Positions 53,303 through 62,962 of a stretch of 64,000 bases of DNA are shown piece after piece. This DNA comes from Desulfovibrio desulfuricans (GTDB lineage: Bacteria > Desulfobacterota > Desulfovibrionia > Desulfovibrionales > Desulfovibrionaceae): contig NZ_JANFYZ010000012.1 of assembly GCF_024460775.1 (NCBI RefSeq), positions 1 to 64,000 on the forward strand, given 5' to 3'. Position numbers and translations under genes: made by a program. The notes below the pieces were generated by a model. It was not told where the DNA came from and searched no databases. It saw only the letters and a program-made list of their open reading frames with translations. How positions within the stretch are numbered: position 1 is the first letter of the stretch; every line of letters starts with the position of its first letter.

Positions 53303-54416
53303 ATGTTGCAACTCAGTGATCTGCGCGCCGCATGCCAGCCCCTTTCCCAACGTTTCGCCACCCTCTGGGGGCGTCTTTGACGTTGCCGCCAGCCAGAAGC
53401 GCCTGCAGGACATCGAACACGAAATTTCCCGCCCCGGCGCATGGGACAATCCTGAAGCGCTGACCCCTGTTTTGCAGGAAAAGCGGCGTCTTGAAGAAGA
53501 AATCGAGCGTCTCAGCCGCCTCAAGACCTGCCATGACGACATGAACGAATGGCTGGCCCTGGCCTCTGAAAGCGAAGACCCCGAAGCTCTGGAATCCCTT
53601 GACCAGCAGAACCGCGACCTTGCCGCACTGCTGGACGAAACCGAGCTTGTCATGCTGCTTTCCGGCGAGGAAGACAATCAGGACGCCATCCTTGAAATCC
53701 ACCCCGGCGCTGGCGGCACAGAGTCGCAGGACTGGGCCGAAATGCTGCTGCGCATGTATACCCGCTGGGCCGCGCGCCACAAGTACACAGTGGAAGAGCT
53801 GGACTACCTGCCGGGCGACGAGGCGGGCGTTAAAAGCGTTACCCTGCGCATTGCCGGACCGCATGCCTTTGGCTTTCTCAAGAGCGAGCGCGGCATCCAT
53901 CGCCTTATCCGCATTTCGCCTTTCGATTCATCGGGCCGCCGCCACACCTCCTTTGCATCTGTGGACGTAATCCCCGACGTGGGCAACGATATCGAGCTGG
54001 ACATCAAGGAATCCGACATCCGCGTGGATATTTTCCGCTCCAGCGGCCCCGGCGGGCAAAGCGTCAACACCACAAGTTCGGCCGTGCGCGTGACCCACAT
54101 CCCCACGGGTGTTTCCGCCCAGTGCCAGAACGAAAAATCGCAGCACCACAACAAGGATACGGCCATGCGCGTTTTGCGCGCCCGCCTGTACAACATTGAA
54201 CTGCAAAAACGCGATGCGGAACGACAGGCGGAATACGCCGGCAAGGACGCCATCGCTTTTGGCAGCCAGATCCGCACGTACACCTTGCAGCCCTACAGGC
54301 TGGTCAAGGATCACCGCACCGGCTCCGAAGCCGGAGATGTGGAAGGCGTTTTGAACGGTCAGATCGACCAGTTCCAACACGATTACCTGCTGCACCGACA
54401 TGAGCAACAACGCTGA
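53303..54416 (+). CDS. prfB: Peptide chain release factor 2 with programmed +1 frameshift
   Basis: RF2 reads UGA and UAA and releases the finished peptide. The gene is split between two frames. Codons from ATG 53303 give MLQLSDLRAACQPLSQRF and so on for 25 residues, ending CTT followed by an in-frame TGA (53378-53380). Slipping one base forward at CTT TGA C continues with DVAASQKRLQDIEHE to 54416, making a 370-residue protein. A GGGGG stretch (53367-53371) three bases before CTT acts as the stimulatory Shine-Dalgarno-like element. Downstream are GAGGTESQDWAEML, the stop-codon recognition motif SPF (RISPFDSS) and the catalytic GGQ (SGPGGQSVN). No good ribosome-binding site precedes the ATG. 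Confidence 0.96.
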
Positions 54417-55197
54417 TTTTGACGCACTTGCCAACGAGCTGCTTGCCTTGCGGCAGGCAGACGGCGCAGCTTCGCGCAGCAGCGGCGAATCTGTGCTGGT
54501 GGCCCGGCTGTTGCCGGGTTTCAACGTCAGCAGGTGGCAGGAATTTTTGCGCCGCTACCCCACCGGGCGCTGGTGCGCACTGCCTGCCAACCCCGGCCTT
54601 TTGCCGGAACTTGGCGGCGGCCCCAGCAATGCCCCTGGGCACCTTGCCCACCTGCTCATGGCCGAAATGTTTACGGTGCAGATAAACCGCGAACTGTTGC
54701 GCCTTTCCCGTACCGGGGGGGATCTGGCGGTGATTGAGGCTGTTATTTTGGACAAGACGCATCTGGACGAGGCCTCGGTACTGGCGCTGGAAACGCTGCT
54801 TGTGGACTGCCTGCGGCAGTGCCGCGAGGAATGCGATACCCTGGGCTGTACCGACCTTGGGCGCTTTGCCCTGCTCCTGCCCGGCGTCAGCGTGCTGCGC
54901 GCACGCCTGATGGCCGAACAGATACAAAAAATCTTTGCTGTCCGGGCAGCGGAAATTCCCATTGCCAGCAAGGGCAGGCATGCGGCAAAGGCCAATTGCG
55001 CCCTGGGCATAGCCTGCGCCGATCAGGGGGGCAGACCAACCCCCGAGGCCCTGTTGGGCAAGGCCGCACAGGCCACGGACGAGGCTCTGGCCCAAAAGCA
55101 CGGCCACATTTGCATAGCGGGTGGCGCTGCCCTGGACGCCAGAACCACCCTTGTGCATTCCAGCGAAAAACGATTTCTCTTCTTTGAGGGAAACTGA
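54400..55197 (+). CDS. Degenerate GGDEF-domain protein
   Basis: A 265-residue protein I assign by its C-terminal half (about 90-245), which follows the fold pattern of GGDEF domains: NRELLRLSRTGGDLAVIEAVIL, a long helix, then GCTDLGRFALLLPG where diguanylate cyclases have RxGGDEFxxLLPG. The active-site motif is DLGRF (152-156), so it cannot be a normal cyclase. Later KANCALGIACAD and PEALLGKAAQATDEALAQKHG match the domain's last strand and helix. The N-terminal 90 residues are unfamiliar. The start overlaps the prfB end by 17 bases, and its stop shares one base with the MinD-like gene (TGATG), implying a joint function with that ATPase. Confidence 0.7.
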   Translation: MSNNADFDALANELLALRQADGAASRSSGESVLVARLLPGFNVSRWQEFLRRYPTGRWCALPANPGLLPELGGGPSNAPGHLAHLLMAEMFTVQINRELLRLSRTGGDLAVIEAVILDKTHLDEASVLALETLLVDCLRQCREECDTLGCTDLGRFALLLPGVSVLRARLMAEQIQKIFAVRAAEIPIASKGRHAAKANCALGIACADQGGRPTPEALLGKAAQATDEALAQKHGHICIAGGAALDARTTLVHSSEKRFLFFEGN

Positions 55198-56009
55198 TGG
55201 CGAATACGACATTGAGCGTTGCCCTGCTGAGCGGCAAAGGCGGGGTGGGCAAAACAAACATGTCGCTCAATATAGCCTGCGCCCTGCACCAGCAGGGTTT
55301 TAAAACCCTGTTGATGGACTGCGATCTGGGTCTTGCGAATCTTGACGTGCTGCTGGGCATTACGCCGGAAGGCAACCTCCAGACGGCCCTTTTGGGCGAA
55401 GCCGATGTATCGGACGTGCTCTGCCAGATTGATGGCGAGGACTTTGCCGTGCTGCCCGCAGCATCTGGCGTGCCGGAACTGACCGAGCTGCAGCCCGACG
55501 CGCGCGACCTGCTGCTCTCCCGGCTGGAACCTGTGCTGCACAAATATGATTTTGTCTTCATGGATATAGGCGCGGGTATTTCCGGCACGGTGCAGACCTT
55601 TGCCGCCATGGCCTCGGTGCGCATCGTTGTCATCACGCCCGAACCCACATCCCTGACGGACAGCTACGCCCTCATCAAGGTGCTTAACAGCCGCTACGGC
55701 CTGCGCGACTTCATGGTGCTGGTCAATCAGGCAACCTCCCAGGCCGAGGCAAAATCTTCATTCGACAAACTTTCCGGCGCGTGCAAACATTTTCTGCACA
55801 TAGAGCCTGTTTTGCTGGGGCATGTGCGCTCCGACAAAAAATTGCCAGAAGCAGTCTGCCTGCAAAAGCCGCTGATGATGCACTCTCCGGGCAGCCCCGC
55901 TGCGCTGGATTTGCAGAATATGGCCTCGCGCTTGCAGCGCATCCGGCTGGGAATGCTTGACTGGCTTGGCTCGCGCAACATTTTGCAACCTGTTCCGGTT
56001 CAGGACTAG
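55197..56009 (+). CDS. MinD/FlhG-like ParA-family ATPase
   Basis: A 270-residue P-loop ATPase with the deviant Walker A KGGVGKT (residues 14-20), the switch I/II segments DCDLGLANLDVLLG and FVFMDIGAGIS, and the loop VVITPEPTSLTDSYALIKVL. These are the features of the MinD/FlhG group. In FlhG the next gene set is usually flagellar; here it is not, so the cargo is unknown. The C-terminal helix (LQNMASRLQRIRLGMLDWLG) could be membrane- or partner-binding. It starts on the last base of the preceding degenerate-GGDEF gene. The switch residue Asp is replaced in one position: the usual DxxxG reads DIGAG. Confidence 0.85.
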   Translation: MANTTLSVALLSGKGGVGKTNMSLNIACALHQQGFKTLLMDCDLGLANLDVLLGITPEGNLQTALLGEADVSDVLCQIDGEDFAVLPAASGVPELTELQPDARDLLLSRLEPVLHKYDFVFMDIGAGISGTVQTFAAMASVRIVVITPEPTSLTDSYALIKVLNSRYGLRDFMVLVNQATSQAEAKSSFDKLSGACKHFLHIEPVLLGHVRSDKKLPEAVCLQKPLMMHSPGSPAALDLQNMASRLQRIRLGMLDWLGSRNILQPVPVQD

Positions 56010-56123
56010 ATTTTTTGTCAAACAGTTTACCTTGTCTGGAAAAAGGTATAGGGTTGAATTACTAATAAATGCCCGACGTTGTCGCCCTGTTGGGCAAACT
56101 TGTAACGCGGTCACGGAGGCATG

Positions 56124-56399
56124 ATGAACAAGAGCGAGCTTATCAAGGCACTGGCCGACGAAACCAACATCCCTCTGGACGACGCGTCATTGGTGGTCAA
56201 CACCTTCTTTGACGCAATGAAAAAATCTCTGCTTTCCGGAGAGCGTATTGAAATACGCGGCTTCGGCAGCTTCAAAATCAAGGAGTACGAAGGCTACGCC
56301 GGCCGCAATCCTAAAACCGGCGAAAGCGTCGTTGTTGAATCGAAACGCCTGCCCTTTTTCCGAGCGGGCAAGGAATTGAAAGAATTTATCAATCAGTAA
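56124..56399 (+). CDS. HU/IHF-family DNA-binding protein
   Basis: A 91-residue histone-like protein. MNKSELIKALADETNIPL, the DNA-contact arm RIEIRGFGSFKIKEYEGYAGRNPKTGE and the final FRAGKELKEFIN are characteristic. The arm ends with the NPKTG Pro that intercalates in DNA. The C-terminal part is more like HU than IHF-beta. GGAGG lies upstream; ATG 56124 has better spacing than ATG 56121. It bends DNA and shapes the nucleoid. Single gene ahead of dapA, with 116 nt between. Confidence 0.92.
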   Translation: MNKSELIKALADETNIPLDDASLVVNTFFDAMKKSLLSGERIEIRGFGSFKIKEYEGYAGRNPKTGESVVVESKRLPFFRAGKELKEFINQ

Positions 56400-56515
56400 G
56401 GCTGTAACGCGCTGCCGAACCTGAGGCCCGTGCGGGGCCGCCTGCCTGCGAGGGCCAAACCTTCGCGCGGGCTTTTGTTCGCTTTTTGCAGCGCGCTGAC
56501 ACACAGGAGTCTGTA

Positions 56516-57394
56516 ATGCAATTTTCAGGTGCATTGACCGCGCTTGTAACCCCGTTCAGAAACAACGCTCTGGACGAAGAAGCATACCGCGCATTTATTG
56601 AACACCAGATCAGCGAAGGCATTCACGGTCTGGTTCCCTGCGGCACCACTGGCGAATCCGCCACCCTGACCCATGAGGAACACGAAAGGGTCATCGAAAT
56701 ATGCATAGATCAGGTCAAGGGCCGTGTTCCGGTTCTTGCGGGCGCTGGTTCCAACAATACTATGGAAGCCATCCGCCTGACCAAGTTTGCGCAAAAGGCC
56801 GGGGCCGACGGCGCGCTGCTCATCACCCCCTATTACAACAAGCCCACCCAGGAAGGCCTGTACCAGCACTTCAAGGCCATTGCCCAGGCTGTGGACATGC
56901 CCCTGGTGCCCTACAACGTGCCGGGGCGCACGGGTTGCAATCTGCTGCCCGCCACTCTGGCCCGCATGGCGCGCGACTTCCCCAACATTGTGGGCGTCAA
57001 GGAAGCCACCGGCGACCTGGTTCAGGGCAGCCGCGTGCTTGAAAGCTGCCCCGAGAACTTCAGCGTTCTCTCCGGCGACGACTTTACCGCTCTGCCCCTC
57101 ATGGCGCTTGGCGGCAAGGGTGTCATCTCCGTTACCTCCAATCTTGTGCCCGGCCGCGTGGCAGCCATGTGCAATGCCTTCAACAAGGGCGACCTCAAGG
57201 AAGCAGCGCGTATCCACCATGCGCTCTTTCCCCTGCACGATGCCCTGTTCTTTGAGAGCAATCCTATTCCGGCCAAGACAGCGCTTGCGCTCATGGGCCG
57301 CATGGAAGCGGAAATCCGCCTGCCCCTCTGCCCCATGGCCGAAGGCACCAAGCAAAAGCTCATTGAAGTGCTGCGCCAGCAGAACCTCATCTAG
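56516..57394 (+). CDS. dapA: 4-Hydroxy-tetrahydrodipicolinate synthase
   Basis: First committed enzyme of the lysine/diaminopimelate branch: condenses pyruvate with aspartate semialdehyde. The 292-residue TIM barrel has GTTGESATLTHEEH (the hydroxy loop), ITPYYNKPTQEGLYQHF, VPYNVPGRTGCN (Tyr of the catalytic triad) and the Schiff-base lysine in GVKEATGD. CAGGAG precedes ATG 56516. It has a strong terminator. dapB and lysine genes are not nearby; the M20 enzyme at 46425 is too far to suggest an operon. Confidence 0.96.
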   Translation: MQFSGALTALVTPFRNNALDEEAYRAFIEHQISEGIHGLVPCGTTGESATLTHEEHERVIEICIDQVKGRVPVLAGAGSNNTMEAIRLTKFAQKAGADGALLITPYYNKPTQEGLYQHFKAIAQAVDMPLVPYNVPGRTGCNLLPATLARMARDFPNIVGVKEATGDLVQGSRVLESCPENFSVLSGDDFTALPLMALGGKGVISVTSNLVPGRVAAMCNAFNKGDLKEAARIHHALFPLHDALFFESNPIPAKTALALMGRMEAEIRLPLCPMAEGTKQKLIEVLRQQNLI

Positions 57395-57415
57395 CCTTGC
57401 TGCAGCAGATATGAC

Positions 57416-57449
57416 AAAGCCCCCGAACCTCTCAGGTTCGGGGGCTTTT
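57416..57449 (+). terminator. Terminator between dapA and phoU
   Basis: AAAGCCCCCGAACCT/AGGTTCGGGGGCTTT is a perfect 15-bp stem with a three-base loop, ending CTTTTG. It can serve both converging transcripts. Confidence 0.93.
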
Positions 57450-57477
57450 GCGTTCAGCCTGCAACAAAAATCTGATA

Positions 57478-58293
57478 TCAGGCGCGGTCTTCTGGGCCAG
57501 CTGTATCATCAGCCGCATCGTCCGCGTCTTCATGCATGGCGGAAACCGATGATGTGCCGGACGCGGAGTCAGCCATACCGGCTGACTGGACATCGCCAGT
57601 AGCGCGCGCGACTTCCCCGCGTTCATCACCCTTGTGCTTCACGCTTTCACCCTGGCTGATAAAATAGACCTGCTCCGCAATGTTGATGGAGCGCCGCCAC
57701 ACGCGCGTGAGCGAGCGGGTCACAAGTATGATGTGCATGGCCTGATAGGGATCCAGGCTGGAATCAGGGTCAGAAAGGCTTTCCATAATCTGCTGGATGA
57801 TGCGCACTTCGCTTTGCACGGCCTCTTCATCGCCGCGCAGCATATGCAGGGCGTCTTGCGCATTGTTCTCGCGGAACACGCGCACGGCGCGGTCAAAAGC
57901 ATCGCTGGCCTTGTAGTACATTTCGCGCACATGGGGAATCACCCCAAAGCCCGGCTTGTCCTGCATCAAAATAGCCTGCTCGGCCATGCTCACGGCCTCG
58001 TCGCCAATGCGCTCAAGGTCAACCACCATACGCAGGGCACTGACCACAAAACGCAGATCTCCGGCAACGGGCTGTGTGCGGGCAAGCAGTTGCAGGGCCA
58101 TCTCGTCAATTTCATTTTCCAGAGCGTCAATGGCTGCATCGTTTTCAATGACGGATGCTGCGCGGCCCGGATCACCTGCCGCCATGGCCTTGCCGGCGTC
58201 TTCCAGGGCAATGCCCACGCTGGCGCACATGACCAGCAGCCTGGTGCGCAGTGATACGAGCAGTTGTTGCAAATAATTGGCCTGTTGCTGCAT
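57478..58293 (-). CDS. phoU: Phosphate-uptake regulator PhoU
   Basis: A 271-residue all-helical protein with two PhoU repeats (about 8-105 and 115-215), each with the ExxxD-like metal motifs (LENEIDEMALQLL, VVDLERIGDEAVSMAE; RSLTRVWRRSINIAEQV). PhoU damps PhoR signalling and transport when phosphate is plentiful. Residues about 222-271 form an acidic, Ser/Ala-rich tail not found in the E. coli protein. GGGAGAAC before ATG 58293 places the start. It is the last gene of phoR-pstB-phoU, 107 nt after pstB. Confidence 0.92.
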   Translation of the reverse strand: MQQQANYLQQLLVSLRTRLLVMCASVGIALEDAGKAMAAGDPGRAASVIENDAAIDALENEIDEMALQLLARTQPVAGDLRFVVSALRMVVDLERIGDEAVSMAEQAILMQDKPGFGVIPHVREMYYKASDAFDRAVRVFRENNAQDALHMLRGDEEAVQSEVRIIQQIMESLSDPDSSLDPYQAMHIILVTRSLTRVWRRSINIAEQVYFISQGESVKHKGDERGEVARATGDVQSAGMADSASGTSSVSAMHEDADDAADDTAGPEDRA

Positions 58294-58400
58294 GATCGTT
58301 CTCCCGGAACAATTACGCTTGAATGTGAACTGCCCTGCGCTCTCTGCGGCGCGCTGGCAGCGCTTGAACATGACGTCCTGACGGCTGCGAGAGCAGGCGG

Positions 58401-59156
58401 TTAGCCAAAACGGCCTGTAATATAATCTTCCGTCTGCTTTTTGGCCGGTCTGGTGAACATGACATCCGTTGCGTTGTGTTCAATAAGCCTGCCCATGTAA
58501 AAAAATGCCGTGTAGTCAGAAACGCGGGCAGCCTGTTGCATGTTGTGCGTAACAATGATGATGGAAAGCGATTCGCGCAGTTCGCGGATGCTTTCTTCAA
58601 TCTTTTGCGTGGCAATGGGATCAAGGGCGCTGGCGGGTTCGTCCATGAGCAGCACCTCCGGCTCCACAGCCAGGGCACGGGCAATGCACAAGCGCTGCTG
58701 CTGCCCGCCGGAAAGCCCAAGCGCCGGGCTTTGCAGGCGGTCTTTGACTTCTTCAAAAATGGCGGCCCTGCGCAGGGAAAGCTCCACTTTTTCGGCAATC
58801 AGGCTTTCGTCCCGCAAGCCATTGACGCGCAAGCCGTAGGCCACGTTTTCGTAAATGGTTTTGGGGAAGGGATTAGGCTTTTGAAACACCATGCCCACAC
58901 GGCAGCGCAACGAAACCACATCCGTATCGGGACGGTTCACGTCCTGACCATCCAGAAGGATTTCGCCTTCAACGCGCGCGCCGGGAACAAGGTCGTTCAT
59001 GCGGTTAAGACAACGCAGAAAGGTTGATTTGCCACAGCCCGAGGGGCCAATCAGGGCCGTGACCCTGCGCGGCTCAAAATTCAGGCTTACTTCGTGCAGG
59101 GCCTTGTTTTGCCCGTAGTATACACTGACGTTGCGTGCCAGCAGATGCTCGTTCAT
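58401..59156 (-). CDS. pstB: Phosphate ABC transporter ATPase PstB
   Basis: Cytoplasmic ATPase of the high-affinity phosphate importer, 251 residues. Walker A GPSGCGKS, the signature [15 protein letters not shown] and Walker [16 protein letters not shown] are present, with the PstB-typical opening [18 protein letters not shown]. Its ATG overlaps the phoR stop (ATGA), so it belongs to the regulatory operon and not to the pstSCA operon on the other strand. This is unusual, because pstB normally follows pstA. Confidence 0.96.
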   Translation of the reverse strand: MNEHLLARNVSVYYGQNKALHEVSLNFEPRRVTALIGPSGCGKSTFLRCLNRMNDLVPGARVEGEILLDGQDVNRPDTDVVSLRCRVGMVFQKPNPFPKTIYENVAYGLRVNGLRDESLIAEKVELSLRRAAIFEEVKDRLQSPALGLSGGQQQRLCIARALAVEPEVLLMDEPASALDPIATQKIEESIRELRESLSIIIVTHNMQQAARVSDYTAFFYMGRLIEHNATDVMFTRPAKKQTEDYITGRFG

Positions 59157-61042
59157 GAAAGTGCCGCTCCGTAAACGGAAGATAGGGTGAAAACAAGAGC
59201 CGTGCTGCCGTCTTGCGCCGGGCTTTCCGCCCGGATGCGGCCACCGTGCCGTTCAACAATGTGCTTGCAGATGGCCAGCCCAAGACCGGTAGTTGCCTGG
59301 CCCCTGTGCCGCTCCACCTGATAAAAGCGTTCAAAAATGCGCTCCAGATCGGCCTTGGGAATACCGGGGCCGTCGTCCACCACGCGGAAAACCACATCCG
59401 GGCCGCTCACGCGCGCGCTGATGCGAACATCGCCGCCTTCCGGCGCGTAACGGCCCGCGTTTTCAATAAGGTTTCTGAAAACCTGCGCCAGATGCGGCTG
59501 GCTTGCCATCACGCGGCAATCTTCGGGGATATCCACAACTACCGAACACTTACGGCGCTCAAGCATTTCGCGGCACATGCCCGCGGCCTGCGATACTGCA
59601 TCACGGGGATCCGTGGGGCTGAGTTCCAGGCTGCCTGTCTTGCCCTCCAGCCGGGCAAGGGTGAGCAGATCGTCCACCATGCGGCTCAGGCAAACCCCGT
59701 GCTTCAGAATTATTTCGCCAAAGCGGCGGCATTCGGGCGAGGCATCCAGGCTGATGAGGGTTTCGGCATAGCCCTGAATGGCCGTCAGCGGGGTACGCAG
59801 CTCATGCGACACATTGGCCACAAAATCGCGGCGCACGCGCTCCAGGCGCATAAGCTCTGTAATATCGTGGAATACCGCCACCGCGCCCACGCCTGTCTGG
59901 CCCAGATGCTCAAGGCCGCAGGGGCGGGAAATGCATACCGACATGACCTGACCGGACGAAAGCTCCAGTTGCAGATACCACTGCTCGCGATTGAGCGTTG
60001 GCTCTTCGCCAGCGGCAGCACCTTCATGCTCCGCAGAGGGAGCACCACTGTTTTGTGCGGCGTCTGCATGGCCAGCCCCAGAGCTGGGCACAGAACCTGA
60101 CACAGAACCTGGCACTGGGCAGGCGGCCATGGCCGCATCCACAGCGGCCTGCAACTGCGGGGATGGAATAACCTCCACCACCTGCGCGCCCAAGGCCGAT
60201 GCCGCAGCAGGAAATTCACGAGCCAATGCCCGGTTACAGCGGCGGATGCGCCCATGCGGGCCCAGCACCAGCACGCCATCGCTCATGGTTTCCAGTATGC
60301 TTTCAAGCTGTGCTGTCTGCTCCGCAGCCGTGCGGACATGATCTTCAATATTTTCGGCCATGCGGTTTACGGCTTCAGCTAGCGGGGCAAACTCCCTGCC
60401 GGGAATGCGCCGCAAACGCCGCTGAAAATTCCCCAAGGAGATGGCTTCCACCACAGAGACCATCTGTGAAAGCGAATTGCGCAACGCGCCGGAGAGCAGA
60501 CCCGCAAGAATCAGCGAGAGCACCAGCGTCACAATGCCGATTCTGGTAAATACGGCCACGCGGCTTTCGATTTCCTGTTGCAGGTTGTTCAGCGGCAAGG
60601 CAATGCGCAGTAGCCGCGCATCATTTACGCGCACCGCGGCATACGCCATATCTGTACCCAGAGTTCCGCTCGAACGCACGGAATACCCCTGCCCGCCCTG
60701 CATGGCAGCCCGTACCTCCGGCCTGTCTGCATGGTTGTCGAGCTTGGAAACCGGCTGCGCGCCCGGCGCGGTGTCGGCCAGCACGTTGCCGCTGTTGTCA
60801 AGGAGCGAGAGCCGTTCCTGAGGCATTTGCAATATGGCCGCGAGTTCGCGCAGGCCTTCAGGATTCGCCCCTGTCTTGTCAAGAATAGCGGCAGACAGCG
60901 TTGTTTCGCGCAACAGTCTTTCGCGCGCCGCGTCAACCTGACTCTGCTCAAAGGAAGCTCTGCCGTAATAAACGGCGATTCCCGAAGCAATGAGCGCTGC
61001 GGCAAGCACGCTGCAAAAAATTCGTGTTCTGAAAGAAAGCAT
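59153..61042 (-). CDS. phoR: Phosphate-regulon sensor kinase PhoR
   Basis: Membrane histidine kinase, 629 residues. Two N-terminal helices (about 8-26 and 165-188) bracket a periplasmic domain. After a HAMP segment comes a PAS domain (about 240-395) with a long Ala/Ser/Gly-rich insert (about 315-350). The dimerisation helix has the phosphoacceptor H413 in [13 protein letters not shown]. The ATP domain has [14 protein letters not shown] (N box), VVDDGPGIP (G1) and [14 protein letters not shown] (G2). E. coli PhoR has no comparable periplasmic domain, so this kinase may also sense an external signal. ATG 61042 is preferred; an upstream ATG at 61063 lacks a good ribosome-binding site. Confidence 0.92.
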   Translation of the reverse strand: MLSFRTRIFCSVLAAALIASGIAVYYGRASFEQSQVDAARERLLRETTLSAAILDKTGANPEGLRELAAILQMPQERLSLLDNSGNVLADTAPGAQPVSKLDNHADRPEVRAAMQGGQGYSVRSSGTLGTDMAYAAVRVNDARLLRIALPLNNLQQEIESRVAVFTRIGIVTLVLSLILAGLLSGALRNSLSQMVSVVEAISLGNFQRRLRRIPGREFAPLAEAVNRMAENIEDHVRTAAEQTAQLESILETMSDGVLVLGPHGRIRRCNRALAREFPAAASALGAQVVEVIPSPQLQAAVDAAMAACPVPGSVSGSVPSSGAGHADAAQNSGAPSAEHEGAAAGEEPTLNREQWYLQLELSSGQVMSVCISRPCGLEHLGQTGVGAVAVFHDITELMRLERVRRDFVANVSHELRTPLTAIQGYAETLISLDASPECRRFGEIILKHGVCLSRMVDDLLTLARLEGKTGSLELSPTDPRDAVSQAAGMCREMLERRKCSVVVDIPEDCRVMASQPHLAQVFRNLIENAGRYAPEGGDVRISARVSGPDVVFRVVDDGPGIPKADLERIFERFYQVERHRGQATTGLGLAICKHIVERHGGRIRAESPAQDGSTALVFTLSSVYGAALS

Positions 61043-61187
61043 GGTTTTTCTCGCTCGTAACATGCTGTCGTGGGCAATTACATTTTGAAGATGTGCAGCC
61101 TCAAAACGATCAAACTATAACGCAGTCTACCATCAGCCAGACGCCCCGCCACCGTAGGCGCACCGCCCGGCTCCCGCCTCTGCGCCC

Positions 61188-61865
61188 TTATTCCTTGATG
61201 CGGTAGCCAACGCCGCGCACAGTCTCCAGCATGGGAGCCGCCTCGCCCAGCTTGGCGCGCAGCCTGCGCACATGGGTATCCACGGTTCGGGCATAGCCTT
61301 CAAAGGAATAGCCCCACACGTTGTTGAGGAGCTGCTCCCGGGTGCGGACTGATCCGGCATGCCGCAGCAGGTCTTCAAGCAGTCGGAATTCTGTAGCCGT
61401 GAGGTTCAGCAATTCGCCTTCCACTTCGGCGGAATGCGCCTCGGTGCGCAGGCGTATGCCATGCCGCTCAAGCACAGGGCTTTCAACCTTGCGCCCGCCG
61501 CGTCGTAGCACTGCCTTGACCCGCAGCATCAGCTCACGGACGCTGAAGGGTTTGACCACATAATCATCGGCACCAAGACTCAGCCCCACCACCCGGTCCA
61601 CTTCTTCACCACGTGCGGTGAGCATGAGCACCGGGATGTGGGAGGTTTCAGCCTGCGCGCCAAGACGGCGGCACACTTCAAATCCATCCACACCCGGCAG
61701 CATCACATCAAGAAGCACCAGGTCGGGGGTATGCTGCCGGGCAAGGGCCAGGCCCTGTGTGCCATCGGCGGCTTCATGCACTGTGAACCCCTCGCGCTCA
61801 AGATTGAAACGCAAAAGTTCACGAATGTCGGCTTCGTCTTCAACTATCAGTATTTGCTGGCTCAT
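61188..61865 (-). CDS. phoB: Phosphate-regulon response regulator PhoB
   Basis: OmpR-type activator, 225 residues. The receiver has the acidic pocket EDEAD, phosphoacceptor D53 (LVLLDVMLPG), the switch Thr in MLTARGEEVD, and the conserved Lys in DDYVVKPFS. The C-terminal winged helix ends GYARTVDTHVRRLRAKLG and VRGVGYRIKE, which matches DNA-binding PhoB proteins. AGAGGTG precedes ATG 61865. It is separated from phoR by 145 nt and has a Pho-box-like site upstream on its own strand, which suggests autoactivation. Confidence 0.94.
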   Translation of the reverse strand: MSQQILIVEDEADIRELLRFNLEREGFTVHEAADGTQGLALARQHTPDLVLLDVMLPGVDGFEVCRRLGAQAETSHIPVLMLTARGEEVDRVVGLSLGADDYVVKPFSVRELMLRVKAVLRRGGRKVESPVLERHGIRLRTEAHSAEVEGELLNLTATEFRLLEDLLRHAGSVRTREQLLNNVWGYSFEGYARTVDTHVRRLRAKLGEAAPMLETVRGVGYRIKE

Positions 61866-61929
61866 ATGTTTCACCTCTATGACGCAAACAGAGTACAGCG
61901 GCTTTGTGCGCCAAACTGATGGAGGGCAT

Positions 61930-61947
61930 GTTACAATTGCGTGACGA
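61930..61947 (-). promoter_or_regulatory. Pho-box-like element facing phoB
   Basis: On the minus strand TCGTCACGCAATTGTAAC lies 65-82 nt upstream of the phoB ATG. It matches the plus-strand element at 62023-62040 at 13 of 18 positions, including both TCGTCA and TTGTAAC ends. It fits the direct-repeat form of PhoB sites. Confidence 0.6.
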
Positions 61948-62022
61948 AAAACAATTTAAACAATCTGCAACATTTCAGCATGTTAGTTGCGCATATTGCA
62001 GCTTCACGCAGTCTTCTGCGTT

Positions 62023-62040
62023 TCGTCATATTTTTGTAAC
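62023..62040 (+). promoter_or_regulatory. Pho-box-like element facing pstS
   Basis: TCGTCATATTTTTGTAAC matches 12 of 18 positions of the E. coli Pho box, two TGTCA-like repeats spaced by one helical turn. It lies 72-89 nt upstream of the pstS ATG. Confidence 0.65.
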
Positions 62041-62111
62041 AGAGGCGGGCAAAAAGAGAAACGTACCGGGAAACGCCCCGGCACCAACACCAGAAACCAA
62101 GGAGAAAATCC

Positions 62112-62930
62112 ATGTCTATCGGAAAACTGCTCGCCACTGCCCTCACGGTTCTGAGCCTCAGCGCTCCTGCCATGGCTGCCCAACAGGTCGTCATCAACGG
62201 TTCCACCACGGTTCTTCCTGTGGTTCAGAAAGCTGGCGAAGCTTTCATGGCCTCCCACCCCGATGTGGAACTGAGCATTTCCGGCGGCGGTTCCGGCAAC
62301 GGCATCAAGGCCCTCATTGAAAAGCAGTGCGACATCGCCATGAGCTCGCGCGACATCAAGGAAAAGGAAGTTGAAGCCGCCAAGAAAAACGGCGTGACCC
62401 CCAACCGCGTTGTTGTTGCTATTGACGCCATCGTGCCTGTGGTCAACCCCGCCAACCCGGTTGCCGCCCTCACCACTGCCCAACTGCGCGACATCTATGC
62501 CGGCAAGATCACCAACTGGAAGGAAATTGGCGGCCAGGACGGCAAGATCGTTGTCATCTCCCGCGATACGTCCTCCGGTACCTTTGAATGCTGGCAGGAA
62601 CTTATCATGAAGGAAGAGCGCGTTAACCCCGCTGCTCTCATGCAGGCTTCCAACGGCGCCGTGGTGCAGGCCGTTTCCAAGAACAAGAACGCTCTGGGCT
62701 ATGTTGGCCTTGGCTATCTCGACAAGTCCACCAAGGGCCTCAAGGTCAATGATGTGACCGCCACCGCCCAGACCGCCCTTTCCAAGCAGTGGCCCATCGC
62801 CCGCGAACTTTTTGTCTTCACCAACGGCACGCCTGCTGGCGGCGCCAAGGCCTTTGTGGATTACCTGCTGGATCCCGGCAAGGGCCAGAAGAACGTGCTT
62901 GAAGTGGGTTATGTGCCCCTGGGCAAGTAG
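62112..62930 (+). CDS. pstS: Phosphate-binding protein PstS
   Basis: Periplasmic receptor of the Pst importer, 272 residues. A signal peptide (1-23, cleavage after AMA) is followed by VVINGSTTVLPVVQKAGEAF, the family's phosphate-binding loop, then SISGGGSGNGIKALIE and DIAMSSRDIKEKE, and SRDTSSGTFECWQELIM, whose Ser/Thr residues ligate phosphate. AAGGAG precedes the ATG. It is under a Pho-box-like site and begins the pstS-pstC-pstA operon; a hairpin after it may favour its expression over the permeases. Confidence 0.95.
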   Translation: MSIGKLLATALTVLSLSAPAMAAQQVVINGSTTVLPVVQKAGEAFMASHPDVELSISGGGSGNGIKALIEKQCDIAMSSRDIKEKEVEAAKKNGVTPNRVVVAIDAIVPVVNPANPVAALTTAQLRDIYAGKITNWKEIGGQDGKIVVISRDTSSGTFECWQELIMKEERVNPAALMQASNGAVVQAVSKNKNALGYVGLGYLDKSTKGLKVNDVTATAQTALSKQWPIARELFVFTNGTPAGGAKAFVDYLLDPGKGQKNVLEVGYVPLGK

Positions 62931-62962
62931 GTAGACGGCTACCCGCGTTACACCCACAGCAT

